Shown here: in pieces, positions 1 through 6,349 of the stretch | How the letters are laid out: every line of letters begins with the position of its first letter | Position numbering within the stretch: the first letter of the stretch is position 1 | Source: Microcoleaceae cyanobacterium UBA11344 | GTDB lineage: Bacteria; Cyanobacteriota; Cyanobacteriia; Cyanobacteriales; Microcoleaceae | Reading direction: 5' to 3' | DNA: 24,228 nt | Assembly: GCA_003483675.1 (NCBI GenBank) | Contig: DMYK01000106.1 | Location: 1 to 24,228, forward strand | Notes under the pieces: generated by a model | The model's database searches: none | What the model saw: only the letters and a program-made list of their open reading frames with translations | Told to the model about the DNA's origin: nothing | Made by a program: the position numbers and the translations under genes

Positions 1-361
1 GGTAGACTACACTGTCGTAGCGTGACAGCCAACTCATCAAAGTCGGGCCGATGTTGAAACTGAGATACTCATAGTTATTCACGATCCCCGTGACTTCCCC
101 GCGATCGTTCAAGATGCGGGCGAAAGCGTTGGGGCGATAGCATTCGTGATATATGCGTTCGTTCCAGTCGTGGGCGGGAGAGGCGCTAGCTTGGCGCTCG
201 ATCGCGTCTAGGTAAGGGTTTTCGCGCGGGGGCTGGTAGAAGTGACCGTGAACTGTCACGCATACTCCTGTTGCAGTAGCCGGACTCATGAGGGTTGCAG
301 CCGTTACGGTTGGCCCTGACAATGGGTGCTGAGCTGTTTTGTTTTGAGACAGGTAAACCAT
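1..361 (-). CDS. GH57-like / DUF3536 domain protein, N-terminal part (runs off left edge)
   Basis: Reading the minus strand from the ATG at 361 gives an open frame of about 120 residues that reaches the window edge. It contains VTVHGHFYQPPRENPYLDAI, then NERIYHECYRPNAFARIL and IVNNYEYLSFNIGPTLMSWL. These are the hallmark N-terminal motifs of the large cyanobacterial glycoside hydrolase family 57 type proteins carrying DUF3536, thought to act on alpha-glucans; the substrate is not visible here. The ATG at 361 is preferred because GAGG lies 10 nt before it and a stop lies just upstream (374-376). An inner ATG at 289 has no Shine-Dalgarno sequence but would give the more usual short leader before the VHGHF motif. 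Most of the protein lies outside the window. Confidence 0.85.
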   Translation of the reverse strand, partial: MVYLSQNKTAQHPLSGPTVTAATLMSPATATGVCVTVHGHFYQPPRENPYLDAIERQASASPAHDWNERIYHECYRPNAFARILNDRGEVTGIVNNYEYLSFNIGPTLMSWLSRYDSVVY

Positions 362-376
362 TCGATCGAATCCTCA

Positions 377-790
377 AGTAGTTAAAGACAGAAAAACAGC
401 CAAATTAGTTACAGACGCCTTACGCAGCAAGGTTTTCAGCTAGGCCTTTGTCCGGGTTCATTTGTGGTCAACAAGTTTTGATACATATCTGTAGTAGTGT
501 TGGCTTTGCAACTTGGCTTCCAATTGCCAATCATTCATCGAACCCAGGGTTTTTCCGCAAATGCTTGGGTATTGAGCGAGTTAATGTTATAAAGAGAGGG
601 CTACTCTTCCTAGTTTCAGGCACTTTCGACCCATTTCAGGCTAGTGTTCGCAGGATTGTTGATTGAGTTTTCATTCACATTGCTGGATTCTAAAGTGTAA
701 CTGATTAAATCGCAAGTTTCCGCTGACAAAATTTAATATTTGGCCTATAGACGCTTTGCGCCTTTATACCAGAAGGAAGAAGGAAGAAGG
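377..790. other. Intergenic stretch, no supportable gene
   Basis: The 72-aa open frame at 448-666 has no recognisable motif, no clear ribosome binding site and ordinary random-looking composition, so I do not call it. The stretch must hold the promoter of the leftward GH57 gene. A short purine run of GAAGGAAGAAGG type lies at about 773-790, just before a palindromic repeat. Confidence 0.4.
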
Positions 791-1021
791 CTATATAGCA
801 ATCCTAAATCCATTCTACGTCCATCAAGTTATGTAGGGGTAGTGCCAAGAGTGCCTACCCCCACGGATCGGGGCAATGGTTCAGGGCGATGGTTGGTGAG
901 CCCTTCGGAAGCACTCAGGGTAAACTCCGTCGAACCACGCTTCGCACGCGCCTACCGCCACGGGGAGTAGGGGTCGGATTGCCCCTACAACAATTACACA
1001 ATTCATTTAGGATCGCTATAG
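791..1021. repeat. MITE-like palindromic element
   Basis: The outer arms are inverted: TATAGCAATCCTAAAT at 794-809 pairs with ATTTAGGATCGCTATA at 1005-1020, with one mismatch in 16. A second nested inverted pair lies inside: GTAGGGGTAGTGCC near 833 against GGATTGCCCCTAC near 976-988. The core (about 880-965) is GC-rich and includes CGTCGAACCACG, a string close to one at about 5258-5270. Small non-coding inverted-repeat elements of this build are common in filamentous cyanobacteria. It carries no transposase, so any mobility would be in trans. The open frame through it (740-970) is incidental. Confidence 0.65.
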
Positions 1022-1061
1022 CGGCGAAGCTGAGCGGGTAAAAATCAGGAAGAAGGAAAAT

Positions 1062-1198
1062 TCAATCTAAACAGATATCGATCGCCCGAGCATTGGCCTG
1101 CCAAGCATCCAGCATCAGCCAGTGTCCGGTATCGGGGAGCGTAGTTGTCATCTGTACGGGACCATCCAGGTCTCGCAAAAAAGCCCAGTAGTCGATCT
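1062..1198 (-). pseudogene. 3' remnant of a possible alpha/beta hydrolase
   Basis: On the minus strand a frame without an initiator reads EIDYWAFLRDLDGPVQMTTT then LPDTGHWLMLDAWQANARAI and stops at 1062. A Gly-His followed by hydrophobic residues, close to the C-terminus and after a Pro-Asp turn, matches the catalytic-histidine region of alpha/beta-fold hydrolases. Only about 45 residues survive; the frame is lost where the nuclease remnant begins at about 1199. The family call rests on this short motif alone, so it is tentative. The fragment itself looks coding rather than random. Confidence 0.4.
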
Positions 1199-1529
1199 CT
1201 AGTGCAACAAGGAAAAGAGCTTTACATCATTGCTGGGCCAGTGGGAAATAGTGGCAACATCGGTAAAAAGGAGCAGATTACAGTGCCAGCCAAAACTTGG
1301 AAAGTGATTTTGGTGCTGGATAGACAAGGATTGGGGATGCAGGGAGTCAAGACCAACACCAGGACGATCACGCTAGATGATGCTCAATGATAGCAGCATC
1401 AAGGGCAAGGGATGGAAAAGTTTTTGAGTACCGGTGCGCCAAGTAGAGCGGGAGACGGGGTTGAATTTTTGATCAAACCTGTCGCCACAGGTTCAGCAGG
1501 CGATCGAGAGCAAGGTTGACAATCAGTAG
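1199..1529 (+). pseudogene. nucA: Broken DNA/RNA non-specific endonuclease (NucA type), C-terminal part
   Basis: The frame starting LVQQGKELYIIAG and continuing through VPAKTWKVILVLDR and NTRTI matches the second half of the cyanobacterial DNA/RNA non-specific endonuclease family (Anabaena NucA and relatives), a secreted sugar-non-specific nuclease. That frame ends at 1390. Homology then resumes in another frame (GKGWKSF, VPVRQVERETGLNF, SNLSPQVQQAIESKVDNQ), interrupted by two in-frame TGA codons, and finishes at TAG 1527-1529. The N-terminal half with the catalytic DRGH-type motif is missing. It is therefore truncated, frameshifted and dead. A decayed gene for the matching inhibitor lies at 2911-3305. 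Confidence 0.8.
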
Positions 1530-1821
1530 GAATTTGTACTCCCAAAAGACTTGCAAAACTCTAGTTAAAAGCAAACACAAGGGACAATTGACCTAGAACA
1601 CAGTGCAAGTGGGGGATGTCCAAGCACAACCCTGTTTGTACAAGGCTTACAACCTCAGCAGCACGAGCAATAACGCCACAAATCACGGTCACGTAGAAAA
1701 AGTGACACTCCAGCTTGTTTGGTAATCGCTCACGTTCCCTAGAGTTATAAACATGGCAAAGCAGAACACCTGCAAACCTCAACCTCTAGTTCACACTATT
1801 TATTACTACAGAGCGTTTACC
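1530..1821. other. Intergenic stretch upstream of an exported protein gene
   Basis: No gene is supportable. A 73-aa minus-strand frame (1561-1782) overlaps the start of the next gene and has no recognisable motif. The stretch should contain the promoter of the gene starting at 1822, but I see no clear -10/-35 pair. Confidence 0.35.
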
Positions 1822-2799
1822 ATGAAATCCCGCAAAATTTTAGGATTAGCCGTCCTCTTCGTCACTCTCAGCGTAGCGTCTCCGGTTCTAGCTCAATCCT
1901 TGACAGATCACAATGGAAAACCTATTCTTGTATCGGTAGAAAAAAGTATCAATCTAGATATATTGAAAAATTCAATACCAATGGTATTATCAGGCATTGT
2001 GGGATATGTATTCAATAGTGATCTCGTTGCCTCGATTTTCTCTTCCCATACAGAACACAAGCGCGAAACAACATGGAAATATCGAGAGTTCACTGCTCAA
2101 ACAATTAAGGAGTTTGAAGGTAAATTAGAGACAGTTAATATTAGAAAAATGCTCAATAGCAACTCGCACTTAATTGATTTATTCCCAACAGCCTCTCACC
2201 CTTCCAATCGGTTTATTTACATTGACGACGATCGCCTGATTCAAGCTTTAAAAAAAGATGATGAATACGACAAAAACTTAAAAGAAGCCCAGGAAGGAGA
2301 GCAAGGCAAATTGCATAGTAGTGACAAGAATAAGGATGATCCCAGAAGACGCGAACCAAAATTGATAGATGCAGCAATTCGAGATAATTTTAACAGCTTT
2401 ATGGAATCTCTTCAACTTTTTGAAGCTATGATTCAATCAAATTTAGTAACAGAAGATGAATTAAAACCCTATTTACAGCCTTTGTTTGAAATAATTTATC
2501 AGGTATCAGAGCGCGAACTACATCTGGAATCTAATAGTAAACCTGAGCAGGAATCTAAGAGTGAATCTGAGCAGGAATTTAAGAGTAAACCTGAGCAGGA
2601 ATCTAATAGTGAACCTGAGCAGGAATCTAATAGTGAACCTGAGCAGGAATCTAATAGTAAACCTTGCTCCATTATCTTGACTTATCTGGGTTTGGATGAA
2701 AAGCAAACCGAACCTAAAGAGCAAAGCAAATTAACAACCGTTCAGAAGAGCGTTCAATCCCTAGCTAATCGCTATTATCAACGCAAAGCGTTAAAGTGA
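1822..2799 (+). CDS. Exported or membrane-anchored protein of unknown function with acidic tandem-repeat tail
   Basis: A 325-aa protein. The start at ATG 1822 is chosen over the in-frame ATG at 1753 because it begins directly with a signal peptide (basic MKSRK, hydrophobic core LGLAVLFVTLSVA, cleavage after SPVLA). A second hydrophobic stretch (about residues 50-70, PMVLSGIVGYVF) could be a membrane anchor. The middle (about 75-230) is mixed alpha-helical and resembles in style membrane-anchored DUF4760-like proteins, with a DDDRLIQAL motif; this is a weak resemblance. Residues about 236-281 are a run of 8-residue repeats rich in Glu, Ser and Asn, probably disordered. No strong ribosome binding site is visible. 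A good terminator follows. The gene sits between a broken nuclease and a broken nuclease-inhibitor gene. I do not recognise the family, so no function is proposed. Confidence 0.7.
   Translation: MKSRKILGLAVLFVTLSVASPVLAQSLTDHNGKPILVSVEKSINLDILKNSIPMVLSGIVGYVFNSDLVASIFSSHTEHKRETTWKYREFTAQTIKEFEGKLETVNIRKMLNSNSHLIDLFPTASHPSNRFIYIDDDRLIQALKKDDEYDKNLKEAQEGEQGKLHSSDKNKDDPRRREPKLIDAAIRDNFNSFMESLQLFEAMIQSNLVTEDELKPYLQPLFEIIYQVSERELHLESNSKPEQESKSESEQEFKSKPEQESNSEPEQESNSEPEQESNSKPCSIILTYLGLDEKQTEPKEQSKLTTVQKSVQSLANRYYQRKALK
2527..2663 (+). repeat. 24-bp in-frame tandem repeat, about 5.7 copies
   Basis: Units begin at 2527, 2551, 2575, 2599, 2623 and 2647 (the last partial). The typical unit starts GAATCTAATAGTRAACC and ends TGAGCAG. 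The units encode ESNSEPEQ and variants (ESKSESEQ, EFKSKPEQ). The copies at 2599 and 2623 are identical, which points to recent expansion. Confidence 0.95.
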
Positions 2800-2861
2800 G
2801 TAAATCTCAAAAAACCGCTTTCAATACCAGAGCTGCTTAATTGATGGATACACCCAAAATG

Positions 2862-2903
2862 AAACCCGACTCCCCATTTTGTTTAAGGAGAACGGGTTTT
2901 TTT
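2862..2903 (+). terminator. Rho-independent terminator of the 1822-2799 gene
   Basis: AAACCCG at 2862-2868 pairs with CGGGTTT at 2893-2899. The inner CTCC/GGAG can extend the stem, and it is followed by a T run to 2903. It also separates this gene from the leftward nuiA remnant. Confidence 0.8.
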
Positions 2904-2910
2904 GTAACGC

Positions 2911-3305
2911 TTAAGTCTCCACCACCTTTGTCGCCAATCCCGCCCACTCACCACCGTTCGTCATCCCAACAATGTAAGCATCGATGCTGATGTTGCCCAC
3001 CCTGAAAACTTGCAACTGTGATAAATTCTGTTTGAGTACGCTAACAAGCGTGCTGGAACCGCTGCACTATCTCCCGTTCCTTTGAGTCGTGCCAATCTTG
3101 TTCTTGGGTGGCGATCGCAAAAAACTCATCCACTGTGACCACTTCTATGAGGGCATCGGATGGGTGGTTAGTCAGTTGCAGCAGTTTCTGTGGCGTCAGT
3201 TGTCCTTGTGCCGCTAATGACCTCAAATGGGGCATCCGATTCGAGTCGTGAAAAGTAGACCCTGGCCCGTGCTTGTTGAAGTTTGGCGGTGATGGAGTTA
3301 CTCAT
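2911..3305 (-). pseudogene. nuiA: Broken nuclease A inhibitor (NuiA-like)
   Basis: Three minus-strand frames together rebuild a NuiA-family protein. From ATG 3305: MSNSITAKLQQARARVYFSR then ESDAPFEV. In a second frame (3235-3041): LTPQKLLQLTNHPSDALIEV, then VDEFFAIATQEQDWHDSKER and IVQRFQ. In a third frame to TAA at 2911: VLKQNLSQLQVFRVGN, then IDAYIVG and ATKVVET. The EVFxx, DxFFxxAT..QDW and C-terminal KVVET pieces match the Anabaena NuiA pattern. NuiA binds and blocks the non-specific nuclease NucA. At least two frameshifts (about 3195-3225 and about 3040) disable it. Small indels rather than large deletions suggest fairly recent decay. Confidence 0.8.
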
Positions 3306-3445
3306 GGTGATGGTTTTACTCTTCTCTTACCCGCCGTCAGCCAACCCGGAAAATGTCTTTGCACAAAAACTGCATAAAATATCAGCTAATTTAGTAATGG
3401 GCTAAAATTAGAATTAACGTTATATTTTTTGGGTTGAGAAGCAAC

Positions 3446-4086
3446 ATGAATATATCGACTCTCAAAATGACAGTAATAAGTAGTTTACTTTTTTGTCTGA
3501 CATCTGGATCTCCAGCAGAAGCGGCACAGGAGTGCTTTCACAATCAGCCGAAGTCAATTTAGATAGTAGCGGGAGTGCGATTTCAAATAGAATTCTATCG
3601 AGTGCCAGACTTCTTTACAACTGATGAATACGGCAGACAAGCTGACTATGAATCAATACTACGTTGATGCTGACGGGGGGCTTCCTATCTTTAAGGGGGG
3701 AGAATTGTACTACAGTAATTTAGAATCTATCATCCGGGGAGATGAGATTCATTTAGGAGGTGACGTTCACATCCGCAATGCTTTTGGGCCAGACATGAGC
3801 TCTTCAAGCTCATGAGGTTGGGGGTCAATCCGCGGTTCTGTTCCCTACACCCTAGGAAGGAAATCTCCTCTCACTTCTAGTCCCGCTACAGCTTATTGGT
3901 GACAGTGACGGCAAATTTAGCTACCAATTAATGTGGACTGAATATGGCGGTATGGCAGGTTACATAGATGCAGAAACCGTACCTGAACCTGCTACTGTCT
4001 TTGGTAGTTTTATGGTTTTAGGAGGTTTAGGAGCTTTTCAAAGAAGGAACAAGCAATTAAAAGGGCTGCATTCACGTCCTCGGTAA
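3446..4086 (+). pseudogene. Broken PEP-CTERM sorting-domain protein
   Basis: ATG 3446 opens a signal peptide (MNISTLKMTVISSLLFCL, ending at SPAEAA) that stops after 39 residues at TAG. Coding-like pieces continue in other frames: FQIEFYRVPDFFTTDEYG, then YVDADGGLPIF within 3624-3815. The last frame, about 3898-4086, ends GYIDAETVPEPATVFGSF followed by MVLGGLGAFQRRNKQLKG. This tail is a classical PEP-CTERM signal: the Pro-Glu-Pro triad, a transmembrane helix, then a basic cluster. Such proteins are exported and processed by an exosortase. Several frameshifts and the early stop make it a pseudogene. The passenger region is not recognisable. Confidence 0.8.
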
Positions 4087-4178
4087 CGACAAGGACGCTC
4101 TCCATCGTCTGGGAGATTTCCAGAATTACTCGAACTCAAAATAGGAGTCGATCGCTCTCGAAATTCTGCAACTTCTAG

Positions 4179-4199
4179 AATCAGCGGTGCTGATTTTAC
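4179..4199 (+). terminator. Short hairpin, possible terminator after the PEP-CTERM remnant
   Basis: AATCAGC (4179-4185) and GCTGATT (4189-4195) form a perfect 7-bp stem with a 3-nt loop. The following T tract is short (TTTTAC), so termination strength is doubtful. Confidence 0.4.
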
Positions 4200-4257
4200 G
4201 TGAGTAGGGTTGGTATGGGCGATCGAGTGAAAGTAAAATCAGTTTGATTGAGGAGCA

Positions 4258-4962
4258 TCAAGGTAGCTTGCAGATATCCATGCGGGATACCAAAGATGCG
4301 ACTGGGTGGCCAAAACCAGCCAGTACCATGCTGCGCCGCCACCATAATGTAGGCAAGTGACCAGCGAGAGCGCTAAGGCTGAAGGTAACGCGATTGTACT
4401 CTATTAATTGACCATTCACGAATTGCCCAGTAATTTCACCAAAACGATGACCAGCATTGTCTACGTCTGGATTAGTAGCAATAGTGCTTTTCCAAATGCG
4501 CCTTTGGACGCTGAAGCCGAAGTGACCGCCAGAAGATACCAACCATAACTTGTCTATGGCATTGAGGTCGGAACAGGGAATGCGTTCGATTTCTCCTGGC
4601 TCGAAGGAATCAGCAAATTCTCCAGGCCCAACGTTTCTGAGCATGATTTTGGTTGTTTCCTCATCCGCTTGTTTCCACTGCCTAGCGCCTAAGAAATCTC
4701 GCAGTTTGGCGTAGTCTTTGTAGAGCGCTTCTACAGTGAGGGAACCAACAAGACCATCAGCTACAAGAAGTTGGTCTTTTTGAAACGCTCTTACGGCTGT
4801 TTCAGTTTTGGGCCCAAATTGACCGTCTTGGTTGCCGGGATGCCAATGAGGGCGATTCGATTGTTTAGATAAATCGATCAGCCGCACCTGCAATTCCCGC
4901 ACATCCTGTCGTGCGACTGCCAAGCCATCACCCAATTTGAGAATACTTTTCCATCCCAACAT
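4258..4962 (-). CDS. Peptidoglycan-binding-like plus GUN4 domain protein
   Basis: A 234-aa protein. ATG 4962 is chosen because AAAGAG lies 9 nt upstream; an in-frame GTG at 5049 would add 29 poorly conserved residues. Residues about 15-82 form a PG_binding_1-like fold (ELQVRLIDLSK, DGQFGPKTETAVRAFQ, DGLVGSLTVEALY). Residues about 88-232 are a GUN4 domain: LRDFLGARQWKQADEETTKI, CSDLNAIDKLWLVSSGGHFG, FSVQRRIW, then LSALAGHLP and the terminal SRMDICKL. GUN4 domains bind protoporphyrin IX/Mg-protoporphyrin; canonical Gun4 activates Mg-chelatase in chlorophyll synthesis. Cyanobacteria also have multidomain GUN4 proteins whose roles are mostly unknown, and this fits that group rather than canonical Gun4. 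No signal peptide is seen, so wall binding by the first domain is uncertain. Confidence 0.85.
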   Translation of the reverse strand: MLGWKSILKLGDGLAVARQDVRELQVRLIDLSKQSNRPHWHPGNQDGQFGPKTETAVRAFQKDQLLVADGLVGSLTVEALYKDYAKLRDFLGARQWKQADEETTKIMLRNVGPGEFADSFEPGEIERIPCSDLNAIDKLWLVSSGGHFGFSVQRRIWKSTIATNPDVDNAGHRFGEITGQFVNGQLIEYNRVTFSLSALAGHLPTLWWRRSMVLAGFGHPVASLVSRMDICKLP

Positions 4963-5099
4963 GATCTGAGTCTCTTTATTTTTCTGTGTTCTTAAACCTA
5001 TTCTCAGCCACGCTATGCCCGATCGACCAGTCGCATCTTTGAGTGTCACTCATTTGAGCGACAGAAATCCTGATTAGTTTCGCTCAGATTTGAAACAAA

Positions 5100-5130
5100 A
5101 ATAACCCTGAGTGATTTTTTCAGGGTTATT
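5100..5130 (-). terminator. Perfect 11-bp inverted repeat upstream of the GUN4 gene
   Basis: AATAACCCTGA (5100-5110) and TCAGGGTTATT (5120-5130) pair perfectly. On the minus strand the stem is followed by a TTTTTG tract, so it reads as an intrinsic terminator for leftward transcription. No leftward gene is seen further right, so it is either a leader attenuator for the GUN4 gene or a terminator left from a lost gene. Confidence 0.55.
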
Positions 5131-5214
5131 GATTTTCTATTAATTTCCCTAGTGAGACATTCGGGAAGTTTCCCGGCTACATAGTTTTATCAAGTTTCTA
5201 CAGCTACGGTTGGT

Positions 5215-5235
5215 GTAGTCGAACACTTCGACTAC
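5215..5235. repeat. Perfect 9-bp palindrome with 3-nt loop
   Basis: GTAGTCGAA (5215-5223) and TTCGACTAC (5227-5235). A related partial copy, GTAGTCGAACCACG, follows at about 5258-5271. A shorter perfect palindrome, CGGGAA-GT-TTCCCG, lies at 5162-5175. This looks like small dispersed-repeat material; no function is evident. Confidence 0.6.
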
Positions 5236-6025
5236 GCGAGCGTGCGATGGTGCGTGTGTAGTCGAACCACGCCACGCTTTTGATCGGAATATTGTCGGTA
5301 ACGCTCACGGTTTCCATTCGATTAGTTGCCTTAACAAGTGGGGAGTTCTCTACATTAAACCTCATACAGCGCAAGATATCTAAAGGTCATTTGCGAGGCT
5401 TAGGAAATTCTAGACAAAAACGCCACCCCACACCCTCAATTAAAACGTCAAAACCCTTATTCAGTAAAATATCGAGGCTCACAACGAAACAATAAACCTT
5501 TCAGCCGTTTTTCCACACCGTCGATCCTTGACTTGATTTTCCAAAAGCCCAGAGCTCTGCGCTTTTACCCCCCGGCGCAAAACTGCAGTGGATTACAACG
5601 CGATCACGTTAACCCTCAATACCCTAACTTTCCCCGGCGAAAACTGGGGGATTTGTTTGTGGGGACGGTGTAGGGTACTGGGTTCTACTGCTGATGCGTT
5701 ACAAATTGTTGCGCACTGATGCCGTAATGCAGTAAAGAGTGAGATACTTCACATCTGTGTTGCAGCATAATTGGGACATATTCACCTTGTATAAAGCGAG
5801 TTTAGGCTTTATTTGGGCTTAAAATTTGTTTAAGTCCCGCTATCCCATTTTGCATAGATCTTGGCGGATACCCCAGATGGATTAAATTTCTGCCAATTTG
5901 GCAACATCATCTATTGGGTGTGGTGTTTAATGATTTCATATAACAAGATTTGTTGGCATCTGCTTGAAAAAATTGGAGAGTAGTAGGCAGTCAAGTCTGT
6001 TTTAATGGGTAATTTGATTTTAAAA
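5236..6025. other. Long non-coding stretch upstream of the large operon
   Basis: About 0.8 kb without a supportable gene. The 71-aa open frame at 5280-5495 has no motif or clear ribosome binding site. Composition turns AT-rich from about 5760 on. This is the likely place for the promoter of the rightward cluster, but I could not pick a convincing -10/-35 pair. Confidence 0.4.
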
Positions 6026-6173
6026 GGATTGATCAACAAGGCTTTCTGGATTTTGCCACCCATCAATTCATCCTTGACAGCCCATTAGGCTTCTTTTGCC
6101 TTGATCAATCCCACTTGAAGTCAGAAAGGCAAAGCCGGGCTGGATAGACAGGGGCATCGTCCGTCTAAGCCAG
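6026..6173 (+). promoter_or_regulatory. Structured 5' leader of the large operon
   Basis: GGATTGATCAA (6026-6036) pairs perfectly with TTGATCAATCC (6101-6111), enclosing about 64 nt. A second hairpin follows at 6140-6173: CTGG..TAGAC against GTCTA..CCAG. It ends 8 nt before the AAGAGG ribosome binding site of the first ORF. The position is typical of a leader RNA structure. I cannot match it to a known riboswitch class. Confidence 0.4.
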
Positions 6174-6189
6174 AATAAAAAGAGGATTT

Positions 6190-6327
6190 ATGAACAAACA
6201 AGGGATGAGCGCAACCCAGGTTGCACTGCCAAAAGGTGATGGGTGGCTACCGAGATCCGTGCCCAATGAAACAGGTTGTAAATTGTTTAGTGTTCAACTA
6301 CCGGAAATAATTAACAAGCAACCGTAA
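6190..6327 (+). CDS. 45-aa ORF, possible remnant of an SpvB/TcaC-type N-terminus
   Basis: The ATG at 6190 has a good ribosome binding site (AAGAGG, 5 nt spacing). The peptide includes TQVALPKGDG, then SVPNETGCKLFSVQLP. The LPKGxG motif followed about 16 residues later by a short beta-strand ending in LP resembles the very start of SpvB/TcaC-type toxin-complex proteins (pattern SLPKGGG...TG..S..LP). The resemblance is short and unproven. It ends 22 nt before the 1305-aa gene, and a 13-bp direct repeat (GATTTATGAACAA) covers both start codons (6185-6197 and 6345-6357). It may be a truncated gene or a small leader peptide coupled to the next gene. Confidence 0.4.
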   Translation: MNKQGMSATQVALPKGDGWLPRSVPNETGCKLFSVQLPEIINKQP

Positions 6328-6349
6328 ACCCTTATACAGCTGCAGATTT

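Noticed and set aside
448..666. 72-aa plus-strand open frame
   Set aside because: No recognisable motif, no good ribosome binding site and no coding-like composition.
740..970. 76-aa plus-strand open frame
   Set aside because: It lies across the palindromic repeat at 791-1021, so its openness is a by-product of the repeat.
2518..2724. Antisense frame with RFTIRFLL repeats
   Set aside because: It is the complement of the 24-bp tandem repeat within the exported protein gene.
5280..5495. 71-aa plus-strand open frame
   Set aside because: No motif and no convincing ribosome site; it sits in repeat-derived sequence.
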